64,000 nt of DNA from CAZMGD01 sp964565705. Its GTDB lineage: Bacteria; Actinomycetota; Acidimicrobiia; Acidimicrobiales; Ilumatobacteraceae. Below the pieces are notes generated by a model. The model worked only from the letters and a program-made list of their open reading frames with translations. It did not search any database and was not told where the DNA came from. The stretch spans positions 1 to 64,000 of the forward strand of contig CAZMGD010000001.1 in the NCBI GenBank assembly GCA_964565705.1, written 5' to 3'. Shown here one piece after another: positions 8,079-15,419 of this stretch. How positions within the stretch are numbered: the first letter of the stretch is position 1; each line of letters opens with the position of its first letter. Position numbers and translations under genes: made by a program.

Positions 8079-8789
8079 TCAGAGGCGGGGGGTCTGGGCG
8101 CTGTGGCCGCCGTCGACCGTCAGGTCGATGCCGCTGATCCACGCCGATTCGTCGCTGGCGAGGAACACGGCGGCGGCGGCGATGTCCATCGGCTCGCCGA
8201 TCCGCCCGAGCGGGAGGCCCGCGGCCAGCTGCTCCTCGCGGGCCTCGACGACGTAGGCCACCATCGGCGTGCGGATCACGCCCGGCAGGATCGCGTTGAC
8301 CCGGATGCCGAGCGGCCCGAGGTCGAGCGCTGACGCCTTGGTCAGCCCGCGCAGGCCGAACTTGGAGGCCGTGTAGGCCGACGTGTTGGCCTGCGCCGCC
8401 ATGCCGTTCAGCGACGAGACGTTGACGATCGAGCCGCCGCGGGACATGTGCGGCACGACGGCCTGGATGCCGAGGAACGGTCCGACGAGGTTGACGTCGA
8501 GCACGGCGCGGAACCCGTCGAGCGGCATCTCGTGCACCGGCGCGCTGGCGTGGATGCCCGCGTTGTTGACGAGCACGTCCACTCGGCCGAAGCGCTCGAC
8601 GGCGAGGCCCACGACCGTCGCCCAGCTCGCCGGATCGGTCACGTCGAGGTGCTCGACGCCCGGCGCCTCGAGCACGTCGCCGGCGATCACCTCGGCGCCC
8701 TCCGCACGGAAGCGCTCGACCTCCGCGGCACCCTGACCGCGCGCCGCGCCGGTGACGATCGCGACCTTGCCCTCCAGCCGACCGGTCAT
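8079..8789 (-). CDS. Short-chain dehydrogenase/reductase (SDR)
   Basis: This 236-residue classical SDR has the NAD(P)-binding motif VTGAARGQGAAE near residue 10, NNAG in LVNNAGIHASAPV, the active-site serine in IVNVSSLNG, and YTASK as the catalytic Tyr/Lys pair. D in IAGDV after strand 2 suggests NAD preference. The start ATG at 8789 overlaps the stop of the 3-dehydrase-like gene as ATGA, so the two are co-translated. The reduced or oxidised group is probably a hydroxyl/ketone on the product of the upstream enzyme, which is an inference from coupling alone. Confidence 0.85.
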   Translation of the reverse strand: MTGRLEGKVAIVTGAARGQGAAEVERFRAEGAEVIAGDVLEAPGVEHLDVTDPASWATVVGLAVERFGRVDVLVNNAGIHASAPVHEMPLDGFRAVLDVNLVGPFLGIQAVVPHMSRGGSIVNVSSLNGMAAQANTSAYTASKFGLRGLTKASALDLGPLGIRVNAILPGVIRTPMVAYVVEAREEQLAAGLPLGRIGEPMDIAAAAVFLASDESAWISGIDLTVDGGHSAQTPRL

Positions 8790-10018
8790 CGGTCCAACTG
8801 CTCCACGAACGCGTCGAGCACCTCGCCGATGTAGGCGCAGTCGTCGTCGTTCATCGAGTGGTTGTTCGGCAGGATCAGGCCGCGCTCCATCACCCGGTCG
8901 GCGTTGGGCAGGCCGGCAGCCGGCTGGCGGAAGGGGTGCTTGCGGAACGCCGGCTGGCGGGTGGCGTTGCCGGTCCACACCATGCGGGTGTCGACGCCGT
9001 GCGACTCCATCCACTGCTGCATCTCGGCGCGGCGGAGCGGCGCGCCGTCGTTGATCAGGATCGGGAACATGTGCCAGCCGGTCTCCACGCCGTCGGTCAG
9101 GCGGGGCAGCGTGAACAGGTCTGTGTGGCGGGCGAACGCCTCGCCCGTGAGCTCGAAGTTGCGCTGGCGGCGAGCGAGGTTGTCGGGCAGCTTGTCCAGC
9201 TGCACCAGACCGAACGCGGCGGACAGCTCGGACGGCTCGAAGTTCCAGCCCACCTCGTCGAAGATGAACAGGTTGTCGTACTCCAGCCCGTCGTCGATCG
9301 TGCTGAAGAAGCGCTGCGCCTTGCCCTTCTGCGATCCGAACAGCTGCACCTCCGAGCGGCGGCCCCAGCGACGGTAGAGCAAGGCCTTGTCGGCGAGCTC
9401 GTCATCGTCGAAGCACACCATGCCGCCGGTGCCCGCCGCGGTGATGATGTGCGACAGGGCGAAGCTGGTCAGGCTGATGTCGGCGCGGGCGCCGGTCGGC
9501 GTGCCCCGCAGCGTGAGGCCGAGCGCGTCACACGAGTCCTCGACGACCACGAGGCCGTGGCGGTCGGCGACGTCGCGGATCACGTCCCAGTCGGGCGCGT
9601 TGCCGATCAGGTTCGGCGCCAGGATCGCCTTCGTGCGGGGACCGATCATCTCCTCGATGCCGGCCTCGTCGATCTGGAAGGTGTCGCGGGTGACGTCGAC
9701 GAACGCCGGCACCACACCGGCCTTGATCATCGGCGCGATGTCGGTGGAGAACGTCACTGCCGCGGTCACGATCTCGTCGCCGGGCTCGAGGTCGAGCACC
9801 TCGATCGCGAGGTACAGCGCCGAGCTTCCGGAGTTGCACATCACGCCGCGGCGTTTGGCGAAGAGCTCGGCGACGCGGGCTTCCATCGCCTTCACGTTCT
9901 TGCCGATGCGCAATGCTGTCGGGCCGCCGCGCAGCACCTCGACGACCGCCTCGATCTCCCGCTCGTCGTGCACGGACCCCGCGTAGTCGATCCGCCGATT
10001 GGACATGCTCGTGTTCAT
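8786..10018 (-). CDS. DegT/DnrJ-fold enzyme of the sugar 3-dehydrase (RfbH/ColD-like) type
   Basis: This 410-residue fold-type I PLP/PMP enzyme has, where aminotransferases of the family carry the Schiff-base lysine, SFALSHIITAAGTGG with H190. A Lys-to-His swap defines the PMP-dependent 3-dehydrases (ColD, E1/RfbH), which remove a 3-hydroxyl instead of transaminating. Later blocks agree with RfbH: VGWNFEPSELSAAFGLVQLDKLPDNLARRQRNF and TRMVWTGNATRQPAFRKHPFR. RfbH-type enzymes need an iron-sulphur reductase and ColD does not; none is visible nearby, so a ColD-like reaction or a remote reductase is possible. The ATG at 10018 may instead be the one at 10006. It diverges from the MarR gene. Confidence 0.8.
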   Translation of the reverse strand: MNTSMSNRRIDYAGSVHDEREIEAVVEVLRGGPTALRIGKNVKAMEARVAELFAKRRGVMCNSGSSALYLAIEVLDLEPGDEIVTAAVTFSTDIAPMIKAGVVPAFVDVTRDTFQIDEAGIEEMIGPRTKAILAPNLIGNAPDWDVIRDVADRHGLVVVEDSCDALGLTLRGTPTGARADISLTSFALSHIITAAGTGGMVCFDDDELADKALLYRRWGRRSEVQLFGSQKGKAQRFFSTIDDGLEYDNLFIFDEVGWNFEPSELSAAFGLVQLDKLPDNLARRQRNFELTGEAFARHTDLFTLPRLTDGVETGWHMFPILINDGAPLRRAEMQQWMESHGVDTRMVWTGNATRQPAFRKHPFRQPAAGLPNADRVMERGLILPNNHSMNDDDCAYIGEVLDAFVEQLDR

Positions 10019-10041
10019 CCGGTGGAGTATGCTCCGAATAG

Positions 10042-10524
10042 ATGACTAAGACAAGCAATAGTTTGTCCAGTGTGACCGACGTCGACGTCGAGCTGGAGCG
10101 CGCCCTCGAGGGGCTCTTCCGCCTCGGTGCCAACCGTCGCTTCGAGAGCCGCCAGACGGCCGCCGTCGGCGCGGTGGTCACGCGAGCGGGGTACGCGGCG
10201 CTGCGGGCGCTCGCCGACCACGGCACGCTCAACCTGCGCCAGCTCGCCGCCGCCTGCGCGATGGACGCCGCCGCGGCCAGCCGCCAGGTGGTGGCCCTCG
10301 TCGACGAGGGCCTCGTCGCCCGGTCGGCCACCGACGGCGATGCCCGCTCCGTCGACCTGACGCTGACCGACCACGGTCGCGAGGTCTATGACCGGATCGC
10401 CCGCTACCGGCTCGGGCACCTCACCGGCGTGCTGCACGACTGGACCGCGGCCGACAAGGCGACGTTGGCCGACCTCGTGGCCCGCCTCGCGGCTGCGCTC
10501 GCCGACCAGCCGCTCCCCCGCTGA
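10042..10524 (+). CDS. MarR-family transcriptional regulator
   Basis: This 160-residue winged-helix regulator has the DNA-binding segment LNLRQLAAACAMDAAAASRQVVALVDEGLVARSATDGDARSVDLTLTDHGREVYD, which contains recognition helix and wing (TDGDARS) in the standard MarR order. It diverges from the dehydrase/SDR operon with 23 nt between start codons, so it very likely regulates that operon and itself. A GACAA-N8-TTGTC repeat covers codons 4-9. If translation instead starts at the in-frame GTG at 10072, the repeat would be a proper 5' operator. The ligand is unknown. Confidence 0.85.
   Translation: MTKTSNSLSSVTDVDVELERALEGLFRLGANRRFESRQTAAVGAVVTRAGYAALRALADHGTLNLRQLAAACAMDAAAASRQVVALVDEGLVARSATDGDARSVDLTLTDHGREVYDRIARYRLGHLTGVLHDWTAADKATLADLVARLAAALADQPLPR
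10050..10067. promoter_or_regulatory. GACAA-N8-TTGTC inverted repeat, candidate MarR operator
   Basis: GACAAGCAATAGTTTGTC is an 18-bp inverted repeat in an AT-rich island at the beginning of the MarR gene. It overlaps the annotated N-terminal codons but precedes the alternative GTG start at 10072. Symmetry, length and place fit MarR binding. No direct evidence. Confidence 0.4.
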
Positions 10525-10539
10525 TCATCGCGCCCGGCT

Positions 10540-10602
10540 GCCGGTGTCAGAACGCCGGGCCGTCTGACCTGGATCTGTGAGCGGCGACGTTCTGTCACCG
10601 GC
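10540..10602. terminator. Long stem-loop between convergent MarR and SDR genes
   Basis: Arms GCCGGTGTCAGAACG (10540-10554) and CGTTCTGTCACCGGC (10588-10602) pair over 15 bp with one mismatch around a 33-nt loop. The element lies between the stops of two converging genes and probably terminates both. Confidence 0.5.
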
Positions 10603-10604
10603 GA

Positions 10605-11378
10605 CTACTTCATCATCCCGCCGGAGACGGAGATGTCGTCACCGGTCACGAACGACGAGGCGTCGCTGGCGAGATAGACGACCGGGCCGACGATCTCGGA
10701 GGGGTCGCCGATGCGCTTGAGGAACGTGCCGTTCGAGATCAGTTCCAGGAACCCGGGGCTCTGCTTCGCGGCACCGGCGACCATCTCGCTGTGGAACGGT
10801 CCCGGTGACAGGGCGTTGACGCGGATCCCGAGCGGCGCCCACTCCATCGCCATGCTCTTGGTCAGGTTGACCAGCCCGGCCTTCGAGGCGCCGTACGCGC
10901 ACACCGCCGAGCCACCCGAGTACGCGGCCATCGTCGCGATGTTGACGATGCTGCCGCCGCCCAGGGCCTCCATGATCGGCACGACGCACTGCGCCATGCG
11001 CAGCGGTCCCTCGAGGTTGACCGAGAAGACCTTCCGCCACAGGTCGCGCTCGATCGTGCGCACGGGCGCCCTGGCGGGACTGATGCCGGCGTTGTTGACG
11101 AGCACGTCGATGCGACCGAACCGTGCGTGCATCTCGTCCACCGCGGCAGGGATCGCATCCCAGTCACCGACGTGACAAGCGATGCCCGCCACCTCGCCAC
11201 CGGTCGCGGCGGCGATCTCGGCCGCGGCCTCGTCGCAGCGCGCTTGGTCGCGGCTGCTGACGATCACGCGGGCCCCGGCGCGCGACAGACCCTCGGCCAT
11301 GGCCCGCCCGATCCCCTTGGTGGATCCGGTCACCACGGCGACCTTGCCGGTCAGATCGAACAACGACACGGTCGACAT
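10605..11378 (-). CDS. Short-chain dehydrogenase/reductase (SDR)
   Basis: This 257-residue classical SDR has VTGSTKGIGRAMAEG (cofactor motif, about residue 16), VSSRD (basic residue after strand 2, suggesting NADP), VLVNNAGISPA, IVNIATMAA and YGASKAGL for the catalytic Tyr/Lys. Its end, DASSFVTGDDISVSGGMMK, is typical of oxidoreductases of the FabG/gluconate type. It diverges from a zinc alcohol dehydrogenase across a gap with the palindrome at 11381-11394. Possibly it works with that enzyme on an alcohol/ketone couple. Confidence 0.85.
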   Translation of the reverse strand: MSTVSLFDLTGKVAVVTGSTKGIGRAMAEGLSRAGARVIVSSRDQARCDEAAAEIAAATGGEVAGIACHVGDWDAIPAAVDEMHARFGRIDVLVNNAGISPARAPVRTIERDLWRKVFSVNLEGPLRMAQCVVPIMEALGGGSIVNIATMAAYSGGSAVCAYGASKAGLVNLTKSMAMEWAPLGIRVNALSPGPFHSEMVAGAAKQSPGFLELISNGTFLKRIGDPSEIVGPVVYLASDASSFVTGDDISVSGGMMK

Positions 11379-11380
11379 GA

Positions 11381-11394
11381 GATAACACGTTATC
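11381..11394. promoter_or_regulatory. GATAACACGTTATC near-palindrome in a divergent promoter
   Basis: This 14-bp sequence has arms GATAAC and GTTATC and starts 2 nt upstream of the SDR start codon, facing the alcohol dehydrogenase gene. It is the best-formed copy of the GATAAyACGTTA motif also found at 7393-7406. It could be a repressor operator over both divergent promoters or include a TATCGT-like -10 box. Confidence 0.45.
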
Positions 11395-11447
11395 GTTCAG
11401 GACGGTTCGACGGCGAACCGGACGACCCCATCCGCCAGGATGTGGCG

Positions 11448-12491
11448 ATGGCCGAGCTGATCGAAGGTGTTCATGCCGCGGTGTGGGACGGCGACGAGCT
11501 CATCGTCGACGACGTGTCATTGCGAGCGCCGGGTGCCGGCGAGGTCATCGTGCGCCTGCTGGCGTCGGGCATCTGCCACTCCGATCTGCACGTGATCGAC
11601 GGGACCTCGCCCGTACCGCCGCCGGTGGTGCTCGGCCACGAGGGCGCCGGCATCGTCGACCGCCTCGGCGACGACGTCGAGGAGTTCGCCGTCGGTGACG
11701 AGGTGATGGTGTCGACGATGACGCCCTGCGGCGAGTGCCCCTCGTGCCGAGCGGGCCGCCCGAGCCGCTGCCCGGCGACGTACTCGTCCCCGTCGCATCC
11801 CTTCGTGTGGCGAGGCCGAGCGGTACGCGCCTACGCCAACTGCTCCTCGTTCGCCACGCACACGACCGTTCGAGCGACGCAACTCGTGGCGACATCGGGC
11901 GTTCCGTCACCAGCGGCCGCGCTGGTCGGGTGCGCGGTGTCGACCGGTTGGGGCGTCGTGAACCGGGTGGCCCAGGTCGTGCCGGGTGAGACCGTCGCGG
12001 TGATCGGCGTCGGTGGCATCGGGGTGAACGCGCTCGCCGCGGCGCGTGCCGCCGGGGCGGCGCGGGTGGTCGCCGTCGACATCGACCCCGCCAAGGAGGC
12101 GGCTGCACTGCAGTTCGGCGCCACCGAGTTCCTCACCAACATCGCCGGCGTCGGGCCGGTCGACGTGGCGATCGAGTGCAGCGGCGCGCCAGCGGCGATC
12201 GACGCTGCGGTGCGGCTGGCACCCACGGTCGCCTTCGTCGGCATCCCGCCCGGCGACACCGAGGTGCGCGTGAACGCCCGCTCGCTCGTCCTGGGTCGGC
12301 GCCTGCTCGGCAGCCTCAACGGCGACGTCGACCCGGCGCGCGACCTGCCTCGGATCGTCGCCTCGATCCGCGACGGCTCGCTCGACGTCGCCGCCCAGGT
12401 CACGCGCACGTGGCCGCTCGACGAGATCCACGACGCGATCTCCGCCGTGCGCCGCGGCGAGGTCGTGCGGGCGGTGCTCGATCTGCGCTGA
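11448..12491 (+). CDS. Zinc-dependent alcohol dehydrogenase (MDR superfamily)
   Basis: This 347-residue medium-chain dehydrogenase has catalytic zinc motif GICHSDLHVIDG followed by VLGHEGAGIV. The structural zinc loop is TPCGECPSCRAGRPSRC (four cysteines in the usual C-x2-C-x2-C-x7-C spacing). The NAD site is GVGGIGVNALAAARAAG with VAVDIDPAK, whose D indicates NAD preference. The enzyme oxidises primary alcohols or reduces aldehydes, and the substrate is unknown. The frame is open much further upstream on the plus strand, but that part is antisense to the SDR. AGGA 7 nt upstream supports the ATG at 11448. An acyl-CoA ligase follows after 37 nt, which would suit alcohol to aldehyde to acid to CoA ester. 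Confidence 0.88.
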   Translation: MAELIEGVHAAVWDGDELIVDDVSLRAPGAGEVIVRLLASGICHSDLHVIDGTSPVPPPVVLGHEGAGIVDRLGDDVEEFAVGDEVMVSTMTPCGECPSCRAGRPSRCPATYSSPSHPFVWRGRAVRAYANCSSFATHTTVRATQLVATSGVPSPAAALVGCAVSTGWGVVNRVAQVVPGETVAVIGVGGIGVNALAAARAAGAARVVAVDIDPAKEAAALQFGATEFLTNIAGVGPVDVAIECSGAPAAIDAAVRLAPTVAFVGIPPGDTEVRVNARSLVLGRRLLGSLNGDVDPARDLPRIVASIRDGSLDVAAQVTRTWPLDEIHDAISAVRRGEVVRAVLDLR

Positions 12492-12528
12492 GTAGCCTGA
12501 CGCGCACGTCGGCCGTTGGGGGGTCCAC

Positions 12529-14169
12529 ATGACGGAGTCGTACGCCGCGGGCGAGCTCACGCCGCCGCCGCTGGAGGAGACGATCGGGACCAACCTGGCG
12601 CGCACGGTCGCTGCCCACCCCGACGGCGACGCCCTGGTGGAGTTCGCCACCGGGCGGCGCTGGACCTGGGCCGAGCTCGACCGCGACATCGACGAGATCG
12701 CCCGCGGACTGCTGGCGATCGGCATCGAGACCGGCGATCGCGTCGGCATGTGGGCACCGAGCTGCGCCGAGTGGACGGTCGTCCAGTTCGCCACGGCGAA
12801 GATCGGGGCGATCCTCGTCAACGTCAACCCCGCGTACCGCACGCACGAGCTGACCTACGCGATCCGCCAGTCGGGCATGCGACTGCTGTGCGCCGCCACG
12901 TCGTTCAAGTCCAGCGACTACCGGGGGATGATCGACGAGGTGATCGGCGCGGGAGAGGTGCCGGCACTCGAGCGGGTCGTGTACGTCGACGCCGACGACT
13001 GGGCAGACCTCTGCTCGGTCGCCGCGGCGGTGCCGTCGGGCGCCGTCGCCAGCCGAGCAGCCACCCTCGCGCCCGACGACCCGATCAACATCCAGTACAC
13101 GTCGGGCACCACCGGCTACCCGAAGGGAGCGACGCTCAGCCACCGCAACATCCTCAACAACGGCTACTTCACGACCGAGCTGCTCCACTTCACCGCGGCC
13201 GACCGGCTGTGCATCCCCGTGCCCTTCTACCACTGCTTCGGCATGGTCATGGGCAACCTCGGCTGCGTCAGCCACGGCGCCACGATGGTGATCCCTGCAC
13301 CCGCGTTCGACCCCGAGGCGACCCTGCGCTGCATCGAGTCCGAGCGCTGCACGGCGGTGTACGGCGTGCCGACGATGTTCATCGCGATGCAGAACCATCC
13401 GAACTTCGCGTCCACCGATCTCCGCTCGCTGCGCACCGGGCTGATGGCCGGCTCGCCGTGCCCGGTCGAGGTGATGAAGCGTTGCGTCGAGGACATGCAC
13501 ATGGCGGAGGTCGGCATCGCCTATGGCATGACCGAGACCTCCCCGGTCAGCTGCCAGACCCGCATCGAGGACGACCTGGAGCGCCGCACGTCGACGATCG
13601 GCAGGGCCCACCCGCACGTCGAGATCAAGATTGCCGATCCCGCGTCCGGCGAGACGCTCGAGCGCGGTGAGCCGGGCGAGTTCTGCACGCGCGGCTACTC
13701 CGTGATGCTCGGCTACTGGCAGGATCCCGACAAGACCGCGGCTGCCATCGACGCCGACGGCTGGATGCACACCGGCGATCTCGCCGCGATGCGCGAGGAC
13801 GGCTACTGCAACATCGTCGGGCGGATCAAGGACATGGTGATCCGCGGCGGCGAGAACATCTACCCGCGCGAGATCGAGGAGTTCCTCTACACCCATCCCG
13901 ACATCGAGGACGTGCAGGTGATCGGCGTGCCCGACGAGCGCTACGGGGAGGAGCTGTGCGCCTGGATCAAGCTGAAGGCGGGCGCACCACCGATGGATGC
14001 GGACGCGGTCCGCGAGTTCTCGACCGGTCGCCTGGCGCGGTTCAAGATCCCTCGCTACGTGATGATCGTCGACGAGTTCCCGATGACCGTGACCGGCAAG
14101 ATCCGCAAGGTGCAGATGCGCCAGGAGTCCACCGCGGCCCTCGGCCTGAGCGAGATCCGCACCGCCTGA
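12529..14169 (+). CDS. AMP-dependent acyl-CoA synthetase (fatty/aryl acid ligase)
   Basis: This 546-residue ANL-superfamily enzyme activates a carboxylic acid as acyl-AMP and then thioesterifies it to CoA. All core motifs are present: YTSGTTGYPKGATLSH (P-loop), YGMTETSP, MHTGDLAAMREDGYCNIVGRIKDMVIRGGENIYPREIEE (hinge and A8), and TGKIRKVQMR with the C-terminal catalytic lysine. The size and the FYHCFGMVMGN segment resemble medium/long-chain fatty acid ligases of the FadD group. A GGGGGG tract precedes the ATG. Transcription likely ends at the repeated palindrome 14195-14244. Confidence 0.9.
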   Translation: MTESYAAGELTPPPLEETIGTNLARTVAAHPDGDALVEFATGRRWTWAELDRDIDEIARGLLAIGIETGDRVGMWAPSCAEWTVVQFATAKIGAILVNVNPAYRTHELTYAIRQSGMRLLCAATSFKSSDYRGMIDEVIGAGEVPALERVVYVDADDWADLCSVAAAVPSGAVASRAATLAPDDPINIQYTSGTTGYPKGATLSHRNILNNGYFTTELLHFTAADRLCIPVPFYHCFGMVMGNLGCVSHGATMVIPAPAFDPEATLRCIESERCTAVYGVPTMFIAMQNHPNFASTDLRSLRTGLMAGSPCPVEVMKRCVEDMHMAEVGIAYGMTETSPVSCQTRIEDDLERRTSTIGRAHPHVEIKIADPASGETLERGEPGEFCTRGYSVMLGYWQDPDKTAAAIDADGWMHTGDLAAMREDGYCNIVGRIKDMVIRGGENIYPREIEEFLYTHPDIEDVQVIGVPDERYGEELCAWIKLKAGAPPMDADAVREFSTGRLARFKIPRYVMIVDEFPMTVTGKIRKVQMRQESTAALGLSEIRTA

Positions 14170-14194
14170 CGGTGACAGCGATCGCACCCCACGC

Positions 14195-14244
14195 GTTCTC
14201 GGTCGGATTCTGGCACCCCTGGTAGCCAGATGCCGACCGAGAAC
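14195..14244. repeat. Palindromic repeat element, copy A (terminator position)
   Basis: GTTCTCGGTCGG (14195-14206) and CCGACCGAGAAC (14233-14244) are perfect outer arms, and the inside (TTCTGGC.../...GCCAGA) also pairs partly. It sits between converging genes. Copies B (35643-35694) and C (45201-45250) have identical outer arms and better inner pairing, so this is a dispersed repeat family with a terminator-like position. Copy A has decayed most in the centre. Confidence 0.75.
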
Positions 14245-14245
14245 C

Positions 14246-15412
14246 TCAAGGGGCCAGCCGCAGCGTCAGTTCCTCGGGGCCGCGGATGAAGTTGCTGCCC
14301 CAGACCAGCGCCTGGTCGGGCAGCTCGGTGTTCGGGAAGCGACTGGCGATCGTGCCGACGACGACCTGCAGCTCCAGGCGCGCCAGCCAGCTGCCGATGC
14401 ACATGTGCGGACCCTTGCCGAACGCGAGGTGCTGGCGGGCGTCCTCGCGGGAGATGTCGAGCGCGTCGGCCGACGGGCCCCACCGCCGCTCGTCGCGGTT
14501 GGCCGACGCGATCCAGCAGACGACGTCGGTGCCGGCGGGGATCGTGACGTCGCCGATGGCGATGTCGGTCCAGCCCGTGCGGCGCATGTACTGCGCGGTC
14601 GGCTCGAACCGCAGCAACTCCTCGACCGCGTTGTCGAGCAGTTCGGGTCGTTGCAACAGCAACTCCCATTGGTCGCGGTGGCGCATCATCGCCAGCAGGC
14701 TGAGCGCGGTCTGGTTGACGGTCGTGTGCATGCCGGCCAGGTACAGCGTGTGCACGTACGAGACGACCTGCTCGGGACGCATGACCTCGCCCTCGTCTGC
14801 CGCCGCGATCACGGTCGACACGATGTCGTCGGCGAGGTGGTCGCGCTTCCACTCGATCACCTCGCGCAGGTGATCGGCGAGCTGCGCAGACGCGGCGAGG
14901 TTCTCGCGCAGCTGCGCCGGCGTGACGAACGCGTTGACGAGCTCGAGGCTTTTCCACGTCCAGTCGCGCAGCTCGCTCGGGTCGTCGACCTCCGGCACGC
15001 CGAGCATGTCGCACGTCAGGTGGTACGGCAGCGGGAAGCCGAGCTCGTCGACGACGCGCAGCTCGCCGCCGCCATCTCCGACCTCTGCGAGCGCGTCATC
15101 GACGATCCGCTGGGCGCGGTCGCGCAGCCCCTGGATGGACTTGTTCGAGAACGCCGGCATCACCACCCGGCGCGGCCCCATGTGGCCGGGCCCGTCGGCG
15201 GCGAACGGGTTGTCGGGGAAGTGGAAGTGGCGGCGTTCGTCGTCGGCGTGGCCGCGGGTGATGCGCGTCAGCCCGGCGTCGACGCCGTCGAAGCGCAGCA
15301 GGAACCACCGGCCCGCCGGATCGACGAACACCGGACCGTCCTCACGCAGGCGACGCAACGTCGCGTATGGATCCTCCAGATAGTCCTGGCTGCCAGGCTG
15401 GAACGAGCCCAT
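14246..15412 (-). CDS. Cytochrome P450
   Basis: This 388-residue soluble bacterial P450 has I-helix LYLAGMHTTVNQTALSLL (AGxxT oxygen-activation motif), K-helix ELLRFEP (ExxR), and the haem-binding loop FGKGPHMCIGSWLARLEL with C338 as thiolate ligand. The size matches class I bacterial P450s that take electrons from ferredoxin; no ferredoxin gene is nearby. The DYLEDPYATLRRLREDGPVF start is typical. It is 7 nt downstream of the amidohydrolase gene and in the same orientation, so probably co-transcribed. Substrate is unknown. A longer frame upstream runs inside the amidohydrolase gene and was not used. Confidence 0.92.
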   Translation of the reverse strand: MGSFQPGSQDYLEDPYATLRRLREDGPVFVDPAGRWFLLRFDGVDAGLTRITRGHADDERRHFHFPDNPFAADGPGHMGPRRVVMPAFSNKSIQGLRDRAQRIVDDALAEVGDGGGELRVVDELGFPLPYHLTCDMLGVPEVDDPSELRDWTWKSLELVNAFVTPAQLRENLAASAQLADHLREVIEWKRDHLADDIVSTVIAAADEGEVMRPEQVVSYVHTLYLAGMHTTVNQTALSLLAMMRHRDQWELLLQRPELLDNAVEELLRFEPTAQYMRRTGWTDIAIGDVTIPAGTDVVCWIASANRDERRWGPSADALDISREDARQHLAFGKGPHMCIGSWLARLELQVVVGTIASRFPNTELPDQALVWGSNFIRGPEELTLRLAP

Positions 15413-15419
15413 CCGCGGT

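Noticed and set aside
8786..10018. Ordinary DegT aminotransferase
   Set aside because: The Schiff-base lysine is replaced by His190 in the ITxxGxGG context, which fits 3-dehydrases instead.
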